A stretch of 64,000 bases of DNA from Bacteroidia bacterium (GCA_030430205.1 JAUIGE010000007.1:124001-188000), one strand, 5' to 3'; positions 34,160 to 43,553 are shown, counted from the first letter of the stretch. Translations and numbers: made by a program. The notes: a model not told the origin generated them from the sequence alone.

Positions 34160-34291
34160 TCCCCAATAGAGTTTATACACTAGCAACGAACACAACACGA
34201 TGACGAAAGACTCAAGAATTATCGTTCTTTTCAATCGTTAGACGTGTTTACACATACTAGAGGGTCCGAACGGCAGTTCGGCCCTTTTTTT
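34160..34291 (+). ncRNA. Candidate small RNA or leader peptide with terminator
   Basis: A strong plus-strand terminator at 34262-34291 has no plus-strand gene upstream, since the flanking gene is on the minus strand. The interval holds a 13-codon frame (MTKDSRIIVLFNR, 34200-34241). Either a short RNA of about 100 bases or a tiny leader peptide would explain it. No known RNA family is recognised. Confidence 0.3.
34262..34291 (+). terminator. Intrinsic terminator without an assigned upstream gene
   Basis: GGGTCCGAAC (34262-34271) pairs with GTTCGGCCC (34276-34284) with one wobble or bulge over a 4-base loop and is followed by seven T. It lies 88 bases before the TIGR03032 gene, so it could also attenuate that gene. 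Confidence 0.8.
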
Positions 34292-34378
34292 ATGGGGAAA
34301 ATCATTTTTCTGTTTATGTTTATAGCAAAGTCAAGGCTACCAACAGACACAGCATCATCCCCATAAATCACTATCCCC

Positions 34379-35428
34379 ATGACCGAACCGAAGCCTCACT
34401 TCGAAATCACCACTTCCCGTAACTTTCAATCCTGGCTGATCGCCCAGAAGGCCAGCATTGCCTTTACTACCTACCAGGTAGGAAAGGTTTTCATGATGGG
34501 AACCCAGGCCGATGGCAAGCTTCATCTGAGCGAAAGGACTTTCAACCGATGCATGGGACTTGGCAAAAGGGAGGAAACACTCTGGATGAGTTCGCGCTTT
34601 CAGATATGGCGATTTGAAAACTCGCTGCTTCCCGGCCAGGCGTACAATGGCTATGACAGGATTTATATTCCTCAGATCGCTTATACCACGGGAGATTTGG
34701 ACATACACGATATCATTGTGGGCAAGGATGGCATGCCGGTTTTTGTGAATACCCTCTTTAGTTGTCTGGCTACGGTAAGCGAAACCCATAGCTTTAGGCC
34801 GCTGTGGAAACCCTCCTTTATCAGTGAGTTGGCGCCCGAGGATCGCTGCCACCTCAATGGGATGGCCGCCATCGACGGAGTGCCTGCCTTTGTGACGGCG
34901 GTTAGCAAGAGTGATGTATCGGCGGGTTGGCGGGATTTTCGCCAGGATGGCGGTATCGTGATCGATGTATCCAATCAGAACATCGTCTGTGAAGGGCTCT
35001 CCATGCCACATTCGCCCCGATGGTATCAGGGAAAACTGTGGGTACTGGAAGCTGGAAGTGGCTTTCTGGGCTATGTAGACAGGGAAAAAGGCGTATTTGA
35101 AAAAGTGTGTTTTTGTCCTGGCTTTTTGAGGGGGCTTTCCTTTATAGGGGATTATGCCCTCGTAGGGCTTTCCGGAGCCCGCAAAAACAGAACTTTCAGC
35201 GGCCTGGCGCTGGATGAAAACCTGCAAAGCCGCAATACCCAGCCCCGTTGTGGCATTCAGATCATCAATCTCCAAACAGGTCATGCGGAGCATTGGGTGA
35301 GGATGGAAGGCATCATTGACGAATTATATGATGTCATGGCATTGCCAGCCGTCCGGCGGCCGCTGCTTATCGGCACCCAAAAGGATGAAATTCAAAAAAT
35401 GATTTCTATCGAACCCACTTCATTTTAA
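34379..35428 (+). CDS. TIGR03032 family protein
   Basis: This 349-residue protein has no signal peptide. Family marks include SRNFQSWLIAQKASIAFTTY near the start, LGKREETLWMSSRFQIWRF, DIHDIIVGKDGMPVFVNTLF and LSMPHSPRWYQGKLWVLEAG. It looks like a beta-propeller-type repeat protein of TIGR03032/DUF4915. The family occurs in bacteria near tetratricopeptide or sulfotransferase genes, but no reaction is established. It stands between a candidate leader and the FG-GAP gene on the same strand. Confidence 0.88.
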   Translation: MTEPKPHFEITTSRNFQSWLIAQKASIAFTTYQVGKVFMMGTQADGKLHLSERTFNRCMGLGKREETLWMSSRFQIWRFENSLLPGQAYNGYDRIYIPQIAYTTGDLDIHDIIVGKDGMPVFVNTLFSCLATVSETHSFRPLWKPSFISELAPEDRCHLNGMAAIDGVPAFVTAVSKSDVSAGWRDFRQDGGIVIDVSNQNIVCEGLSMPHSPRWYQGKLWVLEAGSGFLGYVDREKGVFEKVCFCPGFLRGLSFIGDYALVGLSGARKNRTFSGLALDENLQSRNTQPRCGIQIINLQTGHAEHWVRMEGIIDELYDVMALPAVRRPLLIGTQKDEIQKMISIEPTSF

Positions 35429-35487
35429 CAAAAAGCCCTCTCCCTAAGGCTATTTCTTCATTATTCAACCTTTTATCTACCGTTTTC

Positions 35488-37491
35488 ATGAGAAGAAAAA
35501 ACATGAGCTACGCATGGTACAAAGCCCTTCGCAAGTACCGGCGACTACAAGCCCGGCTACAGGAAGCAGAGCTTCCTGAGCTGATGAAGCATTTGAGCCT
35601 CAAGCTCAGGCGCTTGCAAAGTCGCATTTTTCGCCTCAACCGCCAGTTGAAACTTGGGATCGCCGCCGCAGCTCTCACAGCCTGGATGGCCGCTCCCGTG
35701 CAGGCCCAGCATTTCCCTCCCCTGATGTCTCTTGACACGCTCAATGGTACTCATGGCTTCTCTATCGCAGGAAGGTCAAACGAAAGTTATGCAGGCATAT
35801 CTGTTAGCAATGCCGGAGATGTCAATGGTGATGGGATTGACGACATCCTCATTGGAGCAGAAAGCTCCATGGCAAATGACACCATTCGGGTTGGGGAAGC
35901 CTATGTAGTATTTGGCAACAATTCAGGCTTTAACGCCCAACTGGATCTCTCCAGTCTCAATGGCACCAATGGTTTTTATCTCAAGGGAACGCCTGATTCC
36001 TATGCAGGAAATTCTGTGGCTGCCGCCGGAGATATCAATGGAGATGGTTTTGATGACATCATTGTAGGGGCACCGGAAACCAAAAATGCAAATGGCGTTT
36101 TTGCCGGTGCAGCTTATGTGGTTTTTGGAAAAAACAGTGGTTTTCCAGCCAGTATTGATTTGGCAGCATTGGATGGCACCGATGGTTTTATGTTTATGGG
36201 AGCCGATGGTTCCAGGACGGGTAGAGTTGCAGGAGGAGGTGACCTCAATAAGGATGGGATTGATGACATCATCATAGCAGCTCCTGAGGCAGCTTCCGGA
36301 GGTGCAGAGAGAGGAGAGGTGTATGTGGTTTTTGGAAAAACAACTGCATTCAGTGATACCCTGGACTATACAGCCTTAAATGGGAGCAATGGATTTACCC
36401 TTTTAGGCACCCATGATTATGACAATGCCGGTGTATCTGTTGACTTTGCAGGAGATATCAATGGAGACGGGATAGACGATATCATCATCGGAGCCTATGG
36501 AGCCAAACCGATCAATGGATCAAACGAAGGACTTTCTTATGTAGTCTTTGGTAAAAGTACTCCATTTAGCAGCAATATGGCCCTTTCCAGCCTCAATGGC
36601 AGCAATGGTTTTGTCATCAGTGGGCTTGATCCAACTGCCTATTCCGGCCATTCAGTATCGAAAGCAGGAGATATCAATGGCGATGGAATGGATGACCTGA
36701 TCATTGGAGCACCCCTTGCAGAGCCGGGCATGAGTGGGTATTATGAAGGGGAGAGTTATGTGGTTTTTGGAAAAATAACGCCCTTTGCTGATACCCTGTC
36801 CGCCGGCAGTCTCGATGGCCTCAACGGATTTGTTATCCGTACTTCAGCTGCCAGCAATGGGCTCGGGGCTGCTGTAGATGCTGCCGGAGACCTGAATGGA
36901 GATGGATTTGATGACCTGATCATCGGAAGCCCTGTAACCAACAGAGGCCCTCTCGAATATGTTGGTGGGGCCCATATCGTATTTGGAGCCAGTAGTTTCG
37001 GTTCTCCTTTTTCGGTTACTACCCTGGATGGGATGAATGGATTTAGCCTGCTAGGAGTTGGGGAATACGATCTTAGCGGAATTTCAGTAGGTGGAGGCGG
37101 TGATTTCAATGGCGACGGGATTCCAGATGTTATTATAGGCGCATCCTATTCTGATGGCTTTTCTTCTACCTTATCGTATGAGGGAGGAGCTTATGTCGTA
37201 TTTGGAAGAGATATAAACGCCAGTCTTACGCCCAGTCTGGAGGTTTTTCCGATGAGCATGACTCCCAACCCCAGCTCCGGTCTGGTACATATTCAATCAG
37301 ATTTATTTGGCACGGGTTCTCAGCCTCAAATCAGGTTATTTGACCTGAGTGGTCGGGAAATACCCATCTTCCCCAACAGACTGACCCAGAAACGGTATCA
37401 GCTGGACGTCAGCCATCTCCCCACGGGGATCTACCAACTGCGGGTCTTGCAGGATGGGAAAATGAAAACCCAAAAACTGGTAAAGAAATAG
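35488..37491 (+). CDS. T9SS-secreted FG-GAP (integrin-like) beta-propeller protein
   Basis: This 667-residue protein has an unusual N-terminus. About 50 basic, Leu/Arg-rich residues (YKALRKYRRLQARLQEAEL, then KLRRLQSRIFRLNRQLK) precede the signal core (LGIAAAALTAWMAAPVQAQ). Seven FG-GAP repeats follow, each with a calcium-type loop (DVNGDGIDD, DINGDGFDD, DLNKDGIDD, DINGDGIDD, DINGDGMDD, DLNGDGFDD, DFNGDGIPD), enough for one seven-bladed propeller. The last 80 residues are a T9SS sorting domain (PMSMTPNPSSGLVHIQ). Likely a surface adhesin or binding protein needing calcium. No catalytic domain is visible. Confidence 0.9.
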   Translation: MRRKNMSYAWYKALRKYRRLQARLQEAELPELMKHLSLKLRRLQSRIFRLNRQLKLGIAAAALTAWMAAPVQAQHFPPLMSLDTLNGTHGFSIAGRSNESYAGISVSNAGDVNGDGIDDILIGAESSMANDTIRVGEAYVVFGNNSGFNAQLDLSSLNGTNGFYLKGTPDSYAGNSVAAAGDINGDGFDDIIVGAPETKNANGVFAGAAYVVFGKNSGFPASIDLAALDGTDGFMFMGADGSRTGRVAGGGDLNKDGIDDIIIAAPEAASGGAERGEVYVVFGKTTAFSDTLDYTALNGSNGFTLLGTHDYDNAGVSVDFAGDINGDGIDDIIIGAYGAKPINGSNEGLSYVVFGKSTPFSSNMALSSLNGSNGFVISGLDPTAYSGHSVSKAGDINGDGMDDLIIGAPLAEPGMSGYYEGESYVVFGKITPFADTLSAGSLDGLNGFVIRTSAASNGLGAAVDAAGDLNGDGFDDLIIGSPVTNRGPLEYVGGAHIVFGASSFGSPFSVTTLDGMNGFSLLGVGEYDLSGISVGGGGDFNGDGIPDVIIGASYSDGFSSTLSYEGGAYVVFGRDINASLTPSLEVFPMSMTPNPSSGLVHIQSDLFGTGSQPQIRLFDLSGREIPIFPNRLTQKRYQLDVSHLPTGIYQLRVLQDGKMKTQKLVKK

Positions 37492-37525
37492 CGTGGGTGA
37501 AAGCACGCTTTGGGGTAATACATCT

Positions 37526-37554
37526 GTCCCGTGTAACTTTTGTTTACACGGGAC
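37526..37554 (+). terminator. Hairpin terminator after the FG-GAP gene
   Basis: GTCCCGTGTAA (37526-37536) pairs perfectly with 37544-37554 over a 7-base loop. The T tract after it is weak, so efficiency is uncertain. Confidence 0.65.
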
Positions 37555-37990
37555 TTCCTGTTTTGAGGAAAATTGTTTTCACCGGAAATAGGTCTTGAAG
37601 TCGCTGTGCAAAGAGAATTGATAAAATCGTCTCTACTTCTGCCTCCCTTTCGGATACTTTTAGTGTTTATGCAGGAGAATCTACCACGGATATTTTAAGT
37701 GTCGACAAGATCATCGCCTGAGCCCCGAAAGAGATCACAGAATAAGCTTTCTCCTATTCAAAGTGTATGCAAATGTGATAGTAAAACAGTAAAAATCTAC
37801 ACCTATAAAATATTACACACAAAAAAAAGACATTTTCTTACATCCGTACAAATACGTAACCCTCTGAAAATCAACTCCCAAAAGGCCCTTTGATTTCAAA
37901 AAAATATAATAACCAAAAACATTTAAGCAGTTGGAATAAAAATTGCATGGATTTCTTACATCTGAGTTTGACTTTCGATTTTGGCTTGAT
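37555..37990. other. Intergenic region before the fourth secreted paralogue
   Basis: No gene is supported in these 436 bases. The right half is AT-rich and contains two copies of TTTCTTACATC (near 37832 and 37951). A similar TTTCTTACAC occurs near 8776 before the third paralogue, so a shared regulatory element is possible. Confidence 0.4.
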
Positions 37991-39133
37991 ATGGAAAAAA
38001 AGACATTCCTTTTCCTAACCTTTCTCTTGCTTACAGTCACTGCATTTTCGCAAGTGTCTATTTTTTTTGATATCCGAAATGAACGTTTTGTAAACCATGC
38101 ATCCCTGGGAAATGCTGTTGCATTTGATGTATGTATGCAGGCAAGTGTTGCGGGTACCTACCACAGCCGAGGGCAAGTGTATATTACTTACAATGAGCAA
38201 AAATTTGGACAGGATGTGGTGGATAGAGGAAAGGTCATTGTAGAAGCAGGGACTCTTGTAGGGGGGACCTTAAATTTTGCAGGCACCTTAACTCCTCTTT
38301 ACACAACCGTTAATGTTATAGATAATGCAGCTACTATTTTTGCTATTACCTGGCAAAGCAACTTCCTCAACCTTTTTCCTCACCCTCTGATCCATACCAC
38401 AGTCCCAGATACAGCTACTGTTCTATATACCATATACATGAGTGTGCAAAATGCCAGCTATCCCAATGGCATCGATATCAACCGCCGCCTGATGGCCAAT
38501 CAAATGTATATGATTACAAGCCATGACAATGACTCCAATGGCATTCCTGATGAGCAACCCTATGCCAATGGTTTTTTACCTGTAGAGTATATGGGATTTG
38601 ATCATAAGGTCCGGGAAGACAAAACCATTGAACTAAACTGGATCACAAGCAAAGAAATCAACAACGATGTATTCGTTATCGAGAAAGATATGGGAGAGGG
38701 AAATTTCACACCTATTGGTAATATAAAAGGGGCAGGAAATTCTGATAAGCCCCTTTATTATCAATTTGTCGATGAGACTCAATTACAAGATGTTAACTAC
38801 TACCGAATCAAGCAGATTGATTTGAATGGAGACTTTGCATTTTCTCCAATTATCGAAGCAACTTTTTCGGGAGGAAATTTATTTCAGGTCTATCCTACAG
38901 TTACGCATGATTTTTGTACCCTAAAAGCAACAGGCAGACTTGAGCCTTCTTACAGTGTCCAAATCTTTGATGTAATGGGCAATATCCTCGCAAATACGGA
39001 AATGGAGCTTAACTCAGAAGAAGGGAAACTCCAACTCGATCTTTCAGCCTTTAATACAGGCATGTATTTTATCCAGGTTTTCACTGAGGCAGGCCCCATT
39101 TATGCAGCCAAAGTGCTCAAAGTGCAACCCTGA
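37991..39133 (+). CDS. T9SS-type secreted protein, paralogous family member 4
   Basis: This is a 380-residue protein. The ATG at 37991 gives a standard signal peptide (EKKTFLFLTFLLLTVTAFSQ); an in-frame upstream start at 37943 would lengthen it without reason. The family N-terminal domain is present (AVAFDVCMQASVAGTYHSRG, then VNVIDNAATIFAITWQSNF). An extra calcium-like loop, SHDNDSNGIPDEQPYANGF, is shared only with member 5. The fibronectin-like segment has ELNWITSKEINNDVFVIEK. The C-terminal sorting domain is variant: the usual YPNP motif is VYPTVTHDFCTLK, then TGMYFIQVF. Secretion by T9SS is likely. It is followed closely by member 5. Confidence 0.83.
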   Translation: MEKKTFLFLTFLLLTVTAFSQVSIFFDIRNERFVNHASLGNAVAFDVCMQASVAGTYHSRGQVYITYNEQKFGQDVVDRGKVIVEAGTLVGGTLNFAGTLTPLYTTVNVIDNAATIFAITWQSNFLNLFPHPLIHTTVPDTATVLYTIYMSVQNASYPNGIDINRRLMANQMYMITSHDNDSNGIPDEQPYANGFLPVEYMGFDHKVREDKTIELNWITSKEINNDVFVIEKDMGEGNFTPIGNIKGAGNSDKPLYYQFVDETQLQDVNYYRIKQIDLNGDFAFSPIIEATFSGGNLFQVYPTVTHDFCTLKATGRLEPSYSVQIFDVMGNILANTEMELNSEEGKLQLDLSAFNTGMYFIQVFTEAGPIYAAKVLKVQP

Positions 39134-39167
39134 TTGTAAACCACAATAGGACGTGAATCCAAACACT

Positions 39168-40304
39168 ATGATCAAGAATCTTTTTGCTTTTTTCGCCTTA
39201 CTCTTTGCTCTCAGCTTTACCTTTGCCCAAACTCCCATTTTTTTTACCCTAAAAAATGAACGAAATGTAACCCACCCAACCCTTGGAAGTGCCACTGCCA
39301 TAGATGTCTTTATGCATGCAGGGGCCGCAGGGACTTTTCATAGCCGGGGCCAACTCTACCTTCGTTATAATGAATTCCGTTTTGGGCAGCAGGTCAAAGC
39401 CAATGGTAACATTATCTTTGAACATGGGCCACTGTTGGCAGGCGATTTTGTGTTTTTTGGGCAAACAACGCCTAAGTACAATACTATCAATGTGATTGAT
39501 AATTCACGCAACGTAGTTGCCCTTACCTGGCAAAATAACTTTTTGACAGTTTTTCCCAATGCAGCTGTCCATAATGAAGTTCCAGATACAGCGACTCTCC
39601 TGTATACAATCTATATGGGTATTCAAAATGGTGCAGTAACGTCTAATTTCGATCTCAATCGCCAATTGATGGCCGACCAGCAATACCAGCTCACCAATCA
39701 GGACGCCAATGCAGATGGCAGGCCTGATGAGCAGCCCTATTCCAATGGCTTCCTCCCAGTAGAATTCATGGATTTCACTTTTGACCTGGTGGGTAAAAAT
39801 CAGGTTCAATTGAATTGGACAACCAGTAAGGAAGTCAATAATGATTATTTTGAAGTCCAAAAATTCTATCCTGGAGCAGATTTTCTCCCTCTCGGCAGAG
39901 TCACTGGATTTGGAACGACAGATGAGCAGCAGTATTATCACTTTTTGGATGATTCGCGGATGGAAGAAAGCAATTTCTACCGCATCAAGCAGATAGACTT
40001 TGATGGAAAGTATGACTATTCTCCCATTATCGAAGTTCACATTTCCGGAGAGACACAATTTGTCCTCTATCCTACTGTCACTCATGACAAATGCAGAATC
40101 AAGGCTAAAGGCACTGCCGATGAGACCTATCAGGTATGGGTCATGGACATGGTCGGCAGAGTTGTCCTGAAAGAAAAACTTGAAGTCATCGATACGATGG
40201 GCAATATGGAGCTCGACCTGAATGCTGTACAGCAAGGGATGTATATCGTCCGCCTGGTGGACAGAACAGGAAAATCCTTTACCAGTCGGTTAATCAAAAT
40301 ATAA
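39168..40304 (+). CDS. T9SS-type secreted protein, paralogous family member 5
   Basis: This 378-residue protein starts at the ATG at 39168; a GTG 15 bases earlier is in frame. The signal peptide is IKNLFAFFALLFALSFTFAQ. The family domain (TAIDVFMHAGAAGTFHSRGQ, then INVIDNSRNVVALTWQNNF) carries the calcium-like loop NQDANADGRPDEQPYSNGF. The fibronectin-like segment has QLNWTTSKEVNNDYFEVQ. The sorting domain is the same variant as in member 4 (LYPTVTHDKCRIKAKG). The gap to member 4 is 34 bases, so they are an operon. A strong terminator follows. The pair probably arose by tandem duplication. Confidence 0.83.
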   Translation: MIKNLFAFFALLFALSFTFAQTPIFFTLKNERNVTHPTLGSATAIDVFMHAGAAGTFHSRGQLYLRYNEFRFGQQVKANGNIIFEHGPLLAGDFVFFGQTTPKYNTINVIDNSRNVVALTWQNNFLTVFPNAAVHNEVPDTATLLYTIYMGIQNGAVTSNFDLNRQLMADQQYQLTNQDANADGRPDEQPYSNGFLPVEFMDFTFDLVGKNQVQLNWTTSKEVNNDYFEVQKFYPGADFLPLGRVTGFGTTDEQQYYHFLDDSRMEESNFYRIKQIDFDGKYDYSPIIEVHISGETQFVLYPTVTHDKCRIKAKGTADETYQVWVMDMVGRVVLKEKLEVIDTMGNMELDLNAVQQGMYIVRLVDRTGKSFTSRLIKI

Positions 40305-40342
40305 TAAAGCAAGAACAGTATACTGTTGCTTTTGGAATCTTA

Positions 40343-40380
40343 GAGGCTATACAAAATATTGTATAGCCTCTTCTTTTTTC
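40343..40380 (+). terminator. Intrinsic terminator
   Basis: GAGGCTATACAA (40343-40354) pairs perfectly with 40359-40370 over a 4-base loop and is followed by a T-rich run. It ends the operon of members 4 and 5. Confidence 0.9.
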
Positions 40381-40400
40381 TCCTAACCAAAAGCGACAAC

Positions 40401-41637
40401 ATGAATGCTAAGTTACTCCTCCTCCTTTCCTTTCTTTTAGCCTCTATAGCTATTTTTTCCCAGGAAGAAAACGAATCCCCGCTCAGTGAAAAAAACCTCT
40501 CGGGTTTAACCTTTCGAAACTAAGCTTGCATAGGGTGGATCGCCTCACAGGCGAGCAGGTCTACATACAGCCCCAACCCGCTTTCGGCGAGGATTTTGAG
40601 CGCTTCAACTGGAATGCTCCCATCCTGATATGTCCACACAAAGCTTCGCGCCTGTATTTCGCTTCTCAGCGCGTATGGCGATCAGAAGACAGAGGCGATA
40701 GCTGGACACCTATCTCAGACGACCTCAGTCGCAACCAAAACCGCCTCGAATTACCGATCATGGGTGGCCTGCAAAGCTGGGATAATCCCTGGGACATAAG
40801 AGCCATGTCCAACTACAACAGCATCACATCCCTCGCAGAATCTCCTCTCCAGGAGGGACTGCTCTATGCGGGGACAGATGACGGTATCATCCAGCTAAGC
40901 GAAGATGGGGAAAAAACTGGCGAAAAATCGAGGTCGGCAACCTGCCGGAGAGGCCCCTGGCATGGCGCATCGTGCAGGATTATGTAAAAGCAGATTTGCT
41001 TTTCGTTGCAACTGAATTTGGGATTTATACCTCGCTAAATGGGGGTTCTTCCTGGCTGAAACTCAAGGGCGGAGTCCCTACCATTTCCTTTAGAGACATC
41101 ACCATCCAGCGCACAGCCGATGACCTGATAGGTGCATCTTCCCTTCCCTGGCTGGGAGGCATTGGACGCTGAGAAGCAGGAAGAAAAAGCACAAATATGG
41201 CTCGTTATCAAAGATAATGATGGCGAAGTAGTCGTGCGATTGGAGGCTCCGGCAGGCAAAGGCCTGCATCGCACAAATTGGGACCTACGCTATGCGTCCA
41301 CCAACTCCCGCCGCCCCAGCGGCGGCCCACAACTGCACTTAAGAAGAGAATACATGACATGGAATTGCAGATAGAGGGAAGCCCATCTAAGAGCGAAGTG
41401 GGCGAAAAAAATCCCACCAGCATACGCTCCCGCATGTTTGTCGGCTTCCGGGGAATGAACACAACCTATGGCCCCACGGCAACCCACAAAAAAAGCGTAG
41501 CCATCGCTCAGCAGGAACTGGAGGCACTTATGCCTCAATTGAAAAAGCTATATGAGGAAGATATTCCTCAATTGGAGCGGGCGCTGATGGCGGCCGGAGC
41601 GCCATGGGTAGAGGGCATGGTGATGCCTGGGGAGTAG
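40401..41637 (+). pseudogene. Decayed VPS10/BNR-repeat (sortilin-like) glycosidase-type gene
   Basis: Five fragments in changing frames align in order to one large secreted BNR/VPS10-type protein. A (from 40401): signal peptide, then LSGLTFRN and a stop. B (about 40523-40915): WRSEDRGDSWTPISDDLSRN and AGTDDGIIQLSEDG. C (about 40915-41172): KNWRKIEVGNLPERPLAWRI and LFVATEFGIYTSLNGGSSW. D (about 41150-41374): DNDGEVVVRLEAPAGKGLHR. E (to 41637): EDIPQLERALMAAGAPWVEG, the normal C-terminus. Intact relatives usually exceed 900 residues, so several internal deletions and at least one small frameshift (near 40910) have occurred. Not expected to make a working protein. Confidence 0.85.
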
Positions 41638-41667
41638 GATTTGTTTACCTTTTTAAAAAAATTCCAT

Positions 41668-41700
41668 ATAGAGATGAAAGCAAACTTTCATCTCTATTTT
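41668..41700 (+). terminator. Hairpin after the decayed gene
   Basis: ATAGAGATGAAAG (41668-41680) pairs perfectly with 41685-41697 over a 4-base loop and is followed by TTT. It lies just before the ATG at 41708 and may be the old terminator of the pseudogene. Confidence 0.75.
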
Positions 41701-41707
41701 AATATCT

Positions 41708-42790
41708 ATGAAAACACATATTTTTCTCCTTCTTTGCTTAATCCCTTTTGGCCTACAGGCCCAATACAACTACGGATTCCAGCAGGAATACTTCTTCGGT
41801 CGCCTGCCCAGCGGGCAGGTAGAAGCCATGGGCCGCGCCAATGTCGCTGTCGGCGGAAGCGTTGCTTCCCTCTTTTTCAATCCGGCAGGGATCGGATTGA
41901 TAGATCATCAGGAAGTGACATTTTCTACTTCAGCCCCTTATTATTTTCTAAAAGGCGCTGACTATTACTTTTTGGGCGGGGCGCGCCGTTTTAAACCCAA
42001 TATGGTGGGAGCCATCAGTATGAATAAGTTTGCCATCGGACCTACCACTTTTGACTTAACTATACTGGGCGTCAGATATCCTACGGATAAGCCGCGCAGC
42101 ACCAATTGGGCGCTGACTTATGCCATAGAGCCGATTAAAGGCCTTCATATCGGCACCAATGTCAATACTTTTTTCTGGAAATACATTGATGAGGTACCTG
42201 TTACTACCCAATTTCACATCGATCTGGGCGCGCTATACAGAATGCCGTTGAAGGAAAGTACTTCGGGCTCTTCCCATCTGCAATTCGGTGCGGCGGTGAA
42301 CAATGTCACCTTTGCGGGCCTTCCGTTTGCCAATCCTCAGGGTGAGGTAGATTTTGCCGAATTTCCTTCCATCCTGCGTGCAGGCGTTGCTTTTATGACC
42401 GAAGGTCCGGTAGATGTGGGATTTCTCGGGCTGGAAAAAATAGCCTTTACAGGAACCCTGGAATATCAAAATGTGCTCAACAATCCCTTCCGCACAGGCA
42501 TCCGCCTGGGAACAGAAACCATCCTCTGGGATGCTTTTGCTGTCCGACTGGGATATCTATCACATTCACTGAATAATGGTGGCCTTAGCATCAACTGGTC
42601 CCGGATGCGGGATTTAACTTTTGGTTTTGGGCTGATCATTCCTCTACAAGAATTGACAAAAGGTAATCTGCCTTTCAATTTGAATGTAGACTATGTAGGA
42701 ATGAAGCAGCCTCCCCAGACCAATTTTGGAGCGCGCTTGGAGAATTTTCGGACTTTTAGTTTTCGTTTGGTTTGGGTGATGGAAGAATAA
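41708..42790 (+). CDS. PorV/PorQ-like outer-membrane beta-barrel protein
   Basis: This 360-residue protein has a signal peptide (MKTHIFLLLCLIPFGLQAQ). The motif MGRANVAVGGSVASLFFNPA matches the N-terminal part of PorV/PorQ and UPF0164 (FadL-like) barrels, which often read as MG.A..A...D..A.F.NPAG. The rest is strand-rich, ending with a barrel-type aromatic (LVWVMEE). PorV and PorQ are outer-membrane parts of the T9SS, but many paralogues have other roles. The window encodes several T9SS cargos, so a link is reasonable but unproven. A second barrel gene follows. Confidence 0.7.
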   Translation: MKTHIFLLLCLIPFGLQAQYNYGFQQEYFFGRLPSGQVEAMGRANVAVGGSVASLFFNPAGIGLIDHQEVTFSTSAPYYFLKGADYYFLGGARRFKPNMVGAISMNKFAIGPTTFDLTILGVRYPTDKPRSTNWALTYAIEPIKGLHIGTNVNTFFWKYIDEVPVTTQFHIDLGALYRMPLKESTSGSSHLQFGAAVNNVTFAGLPFANPQGEVDFAEFPSILRAGVAFMTEGPVDVGFLGLEKIAFTGTLEYQNVLNNPFRTGIRLGTETILWDAFAVRLGYLSHSLNNGGLSINWSRMRDLTFGFGLIIPLQELTKGNLPFNLNVDYVGMKQPPQTNFGARLENFRTFSFRLVWVMEE

Positions 42791-42844
42791 GAATAGACAC
42801 AGATAACACTGATTGAACTGATTTTCACTGTTAAGATATTGAAT

Positions 42845-43543
42845 ATGAAAAAGATAAGACTACATATATTGATGCTGAGTGTTCTGCTAATCCTTCCCTT
42901 TTGGGGGCAGGCGCAGACTTTTTTTGGATTCCAGACGATTGGGGTGAATACTTTTTATTTCTCCATCAGCTGGCAGGACAGGCCCTATCTGGGCGTTGGT
43001 TATAACTTCCGAAAATTTGGAAAAACCTTCACGGATATAGGCGCGGAGCTGCGCTTTCCGGTGGATGAGATCTATCAATTTGACAACCATCAGATCATTG
43101 CGGGTTTCTACAAGCCGTTTCGTATGAAGCGGACATTTGGGGCGATAGGCGTGCATGCACGCATCGATAAAGAAACCATTGCTTCCGGCTCAAATACCCA
43201 TTATGGCCTGGCAACCACTTTTTTACCTAGCTATGCTTATGCTGCAAGCTTAGGAGATGGCGCCTATAATACCATGGCACTACGGGCCACCTACAACCCC
43301 ATCCTCTTTACCCAAAGTAAAGATGAATCCGGCTCAAAAAACTGGCAGACCCTTACGGGGCATCGCGTACAATTGGGCGGCCACCTGGACATGCATTTGG
43401 AACGAACCTTTACCTTCTCCTCCGATGGCTATGCCACCCACATTTTTGGCTCAAAAACAGACTTCGAAGGAGACGAAAGCGATAGCTGGCAATTGGAAGG
43501 GAATTTTTATTTGGGGACGACTTATTATTTGAGGCGGTGGTAG
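42845..43543 (+). CDS. Predicted outer-membrane beta-barrel protein
   Basis: This 232-residue protein starts at the ATG at 42845; a TTG two codons earlier is less likely. Signal peptide: KIRLHILMLSVLLILPFWGQ. The mature part has alternating hydrophobic strands (YLGVGYNFRKFGKTFTDIG, then IIAGFYKPFRMKRTFGAIG) and ends in YYLRRW, an aromatic barrel terminus. No family is recognised. It follows the PorV-like gene on the same strand by 54 bases. Confidence 0.65.
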   Translation: MKKIRLHILMLSVLLILPFWGQAQTFFGFQTIGVNTFYFSISWQDRPYLGVGYNFRKFGKTFTDIGAELRFPVDEIYQFDNHQIIAGFYKPFRMKRTFGAIGVHARIDKETIASGSNTHYGLATTFLPSYAYAASLGDGAYNTMALRATYNPILFTQSKDESGSKNWQTLTGHRVQLGGHLDMHLERTFTFSSDGYATHIFGSKTDFEGDESDSWQLEGNFYLGTTYYLRRW

Positions 43544-43553
43544 GAGGATTTCT

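Noticed and set aside
34355-35293. 312-codon minus-strand frame opposite the TIGR03032 gene
   Set aside because: The plus strand has a full family match over the same bases; the antisense frame has no recognisable features.
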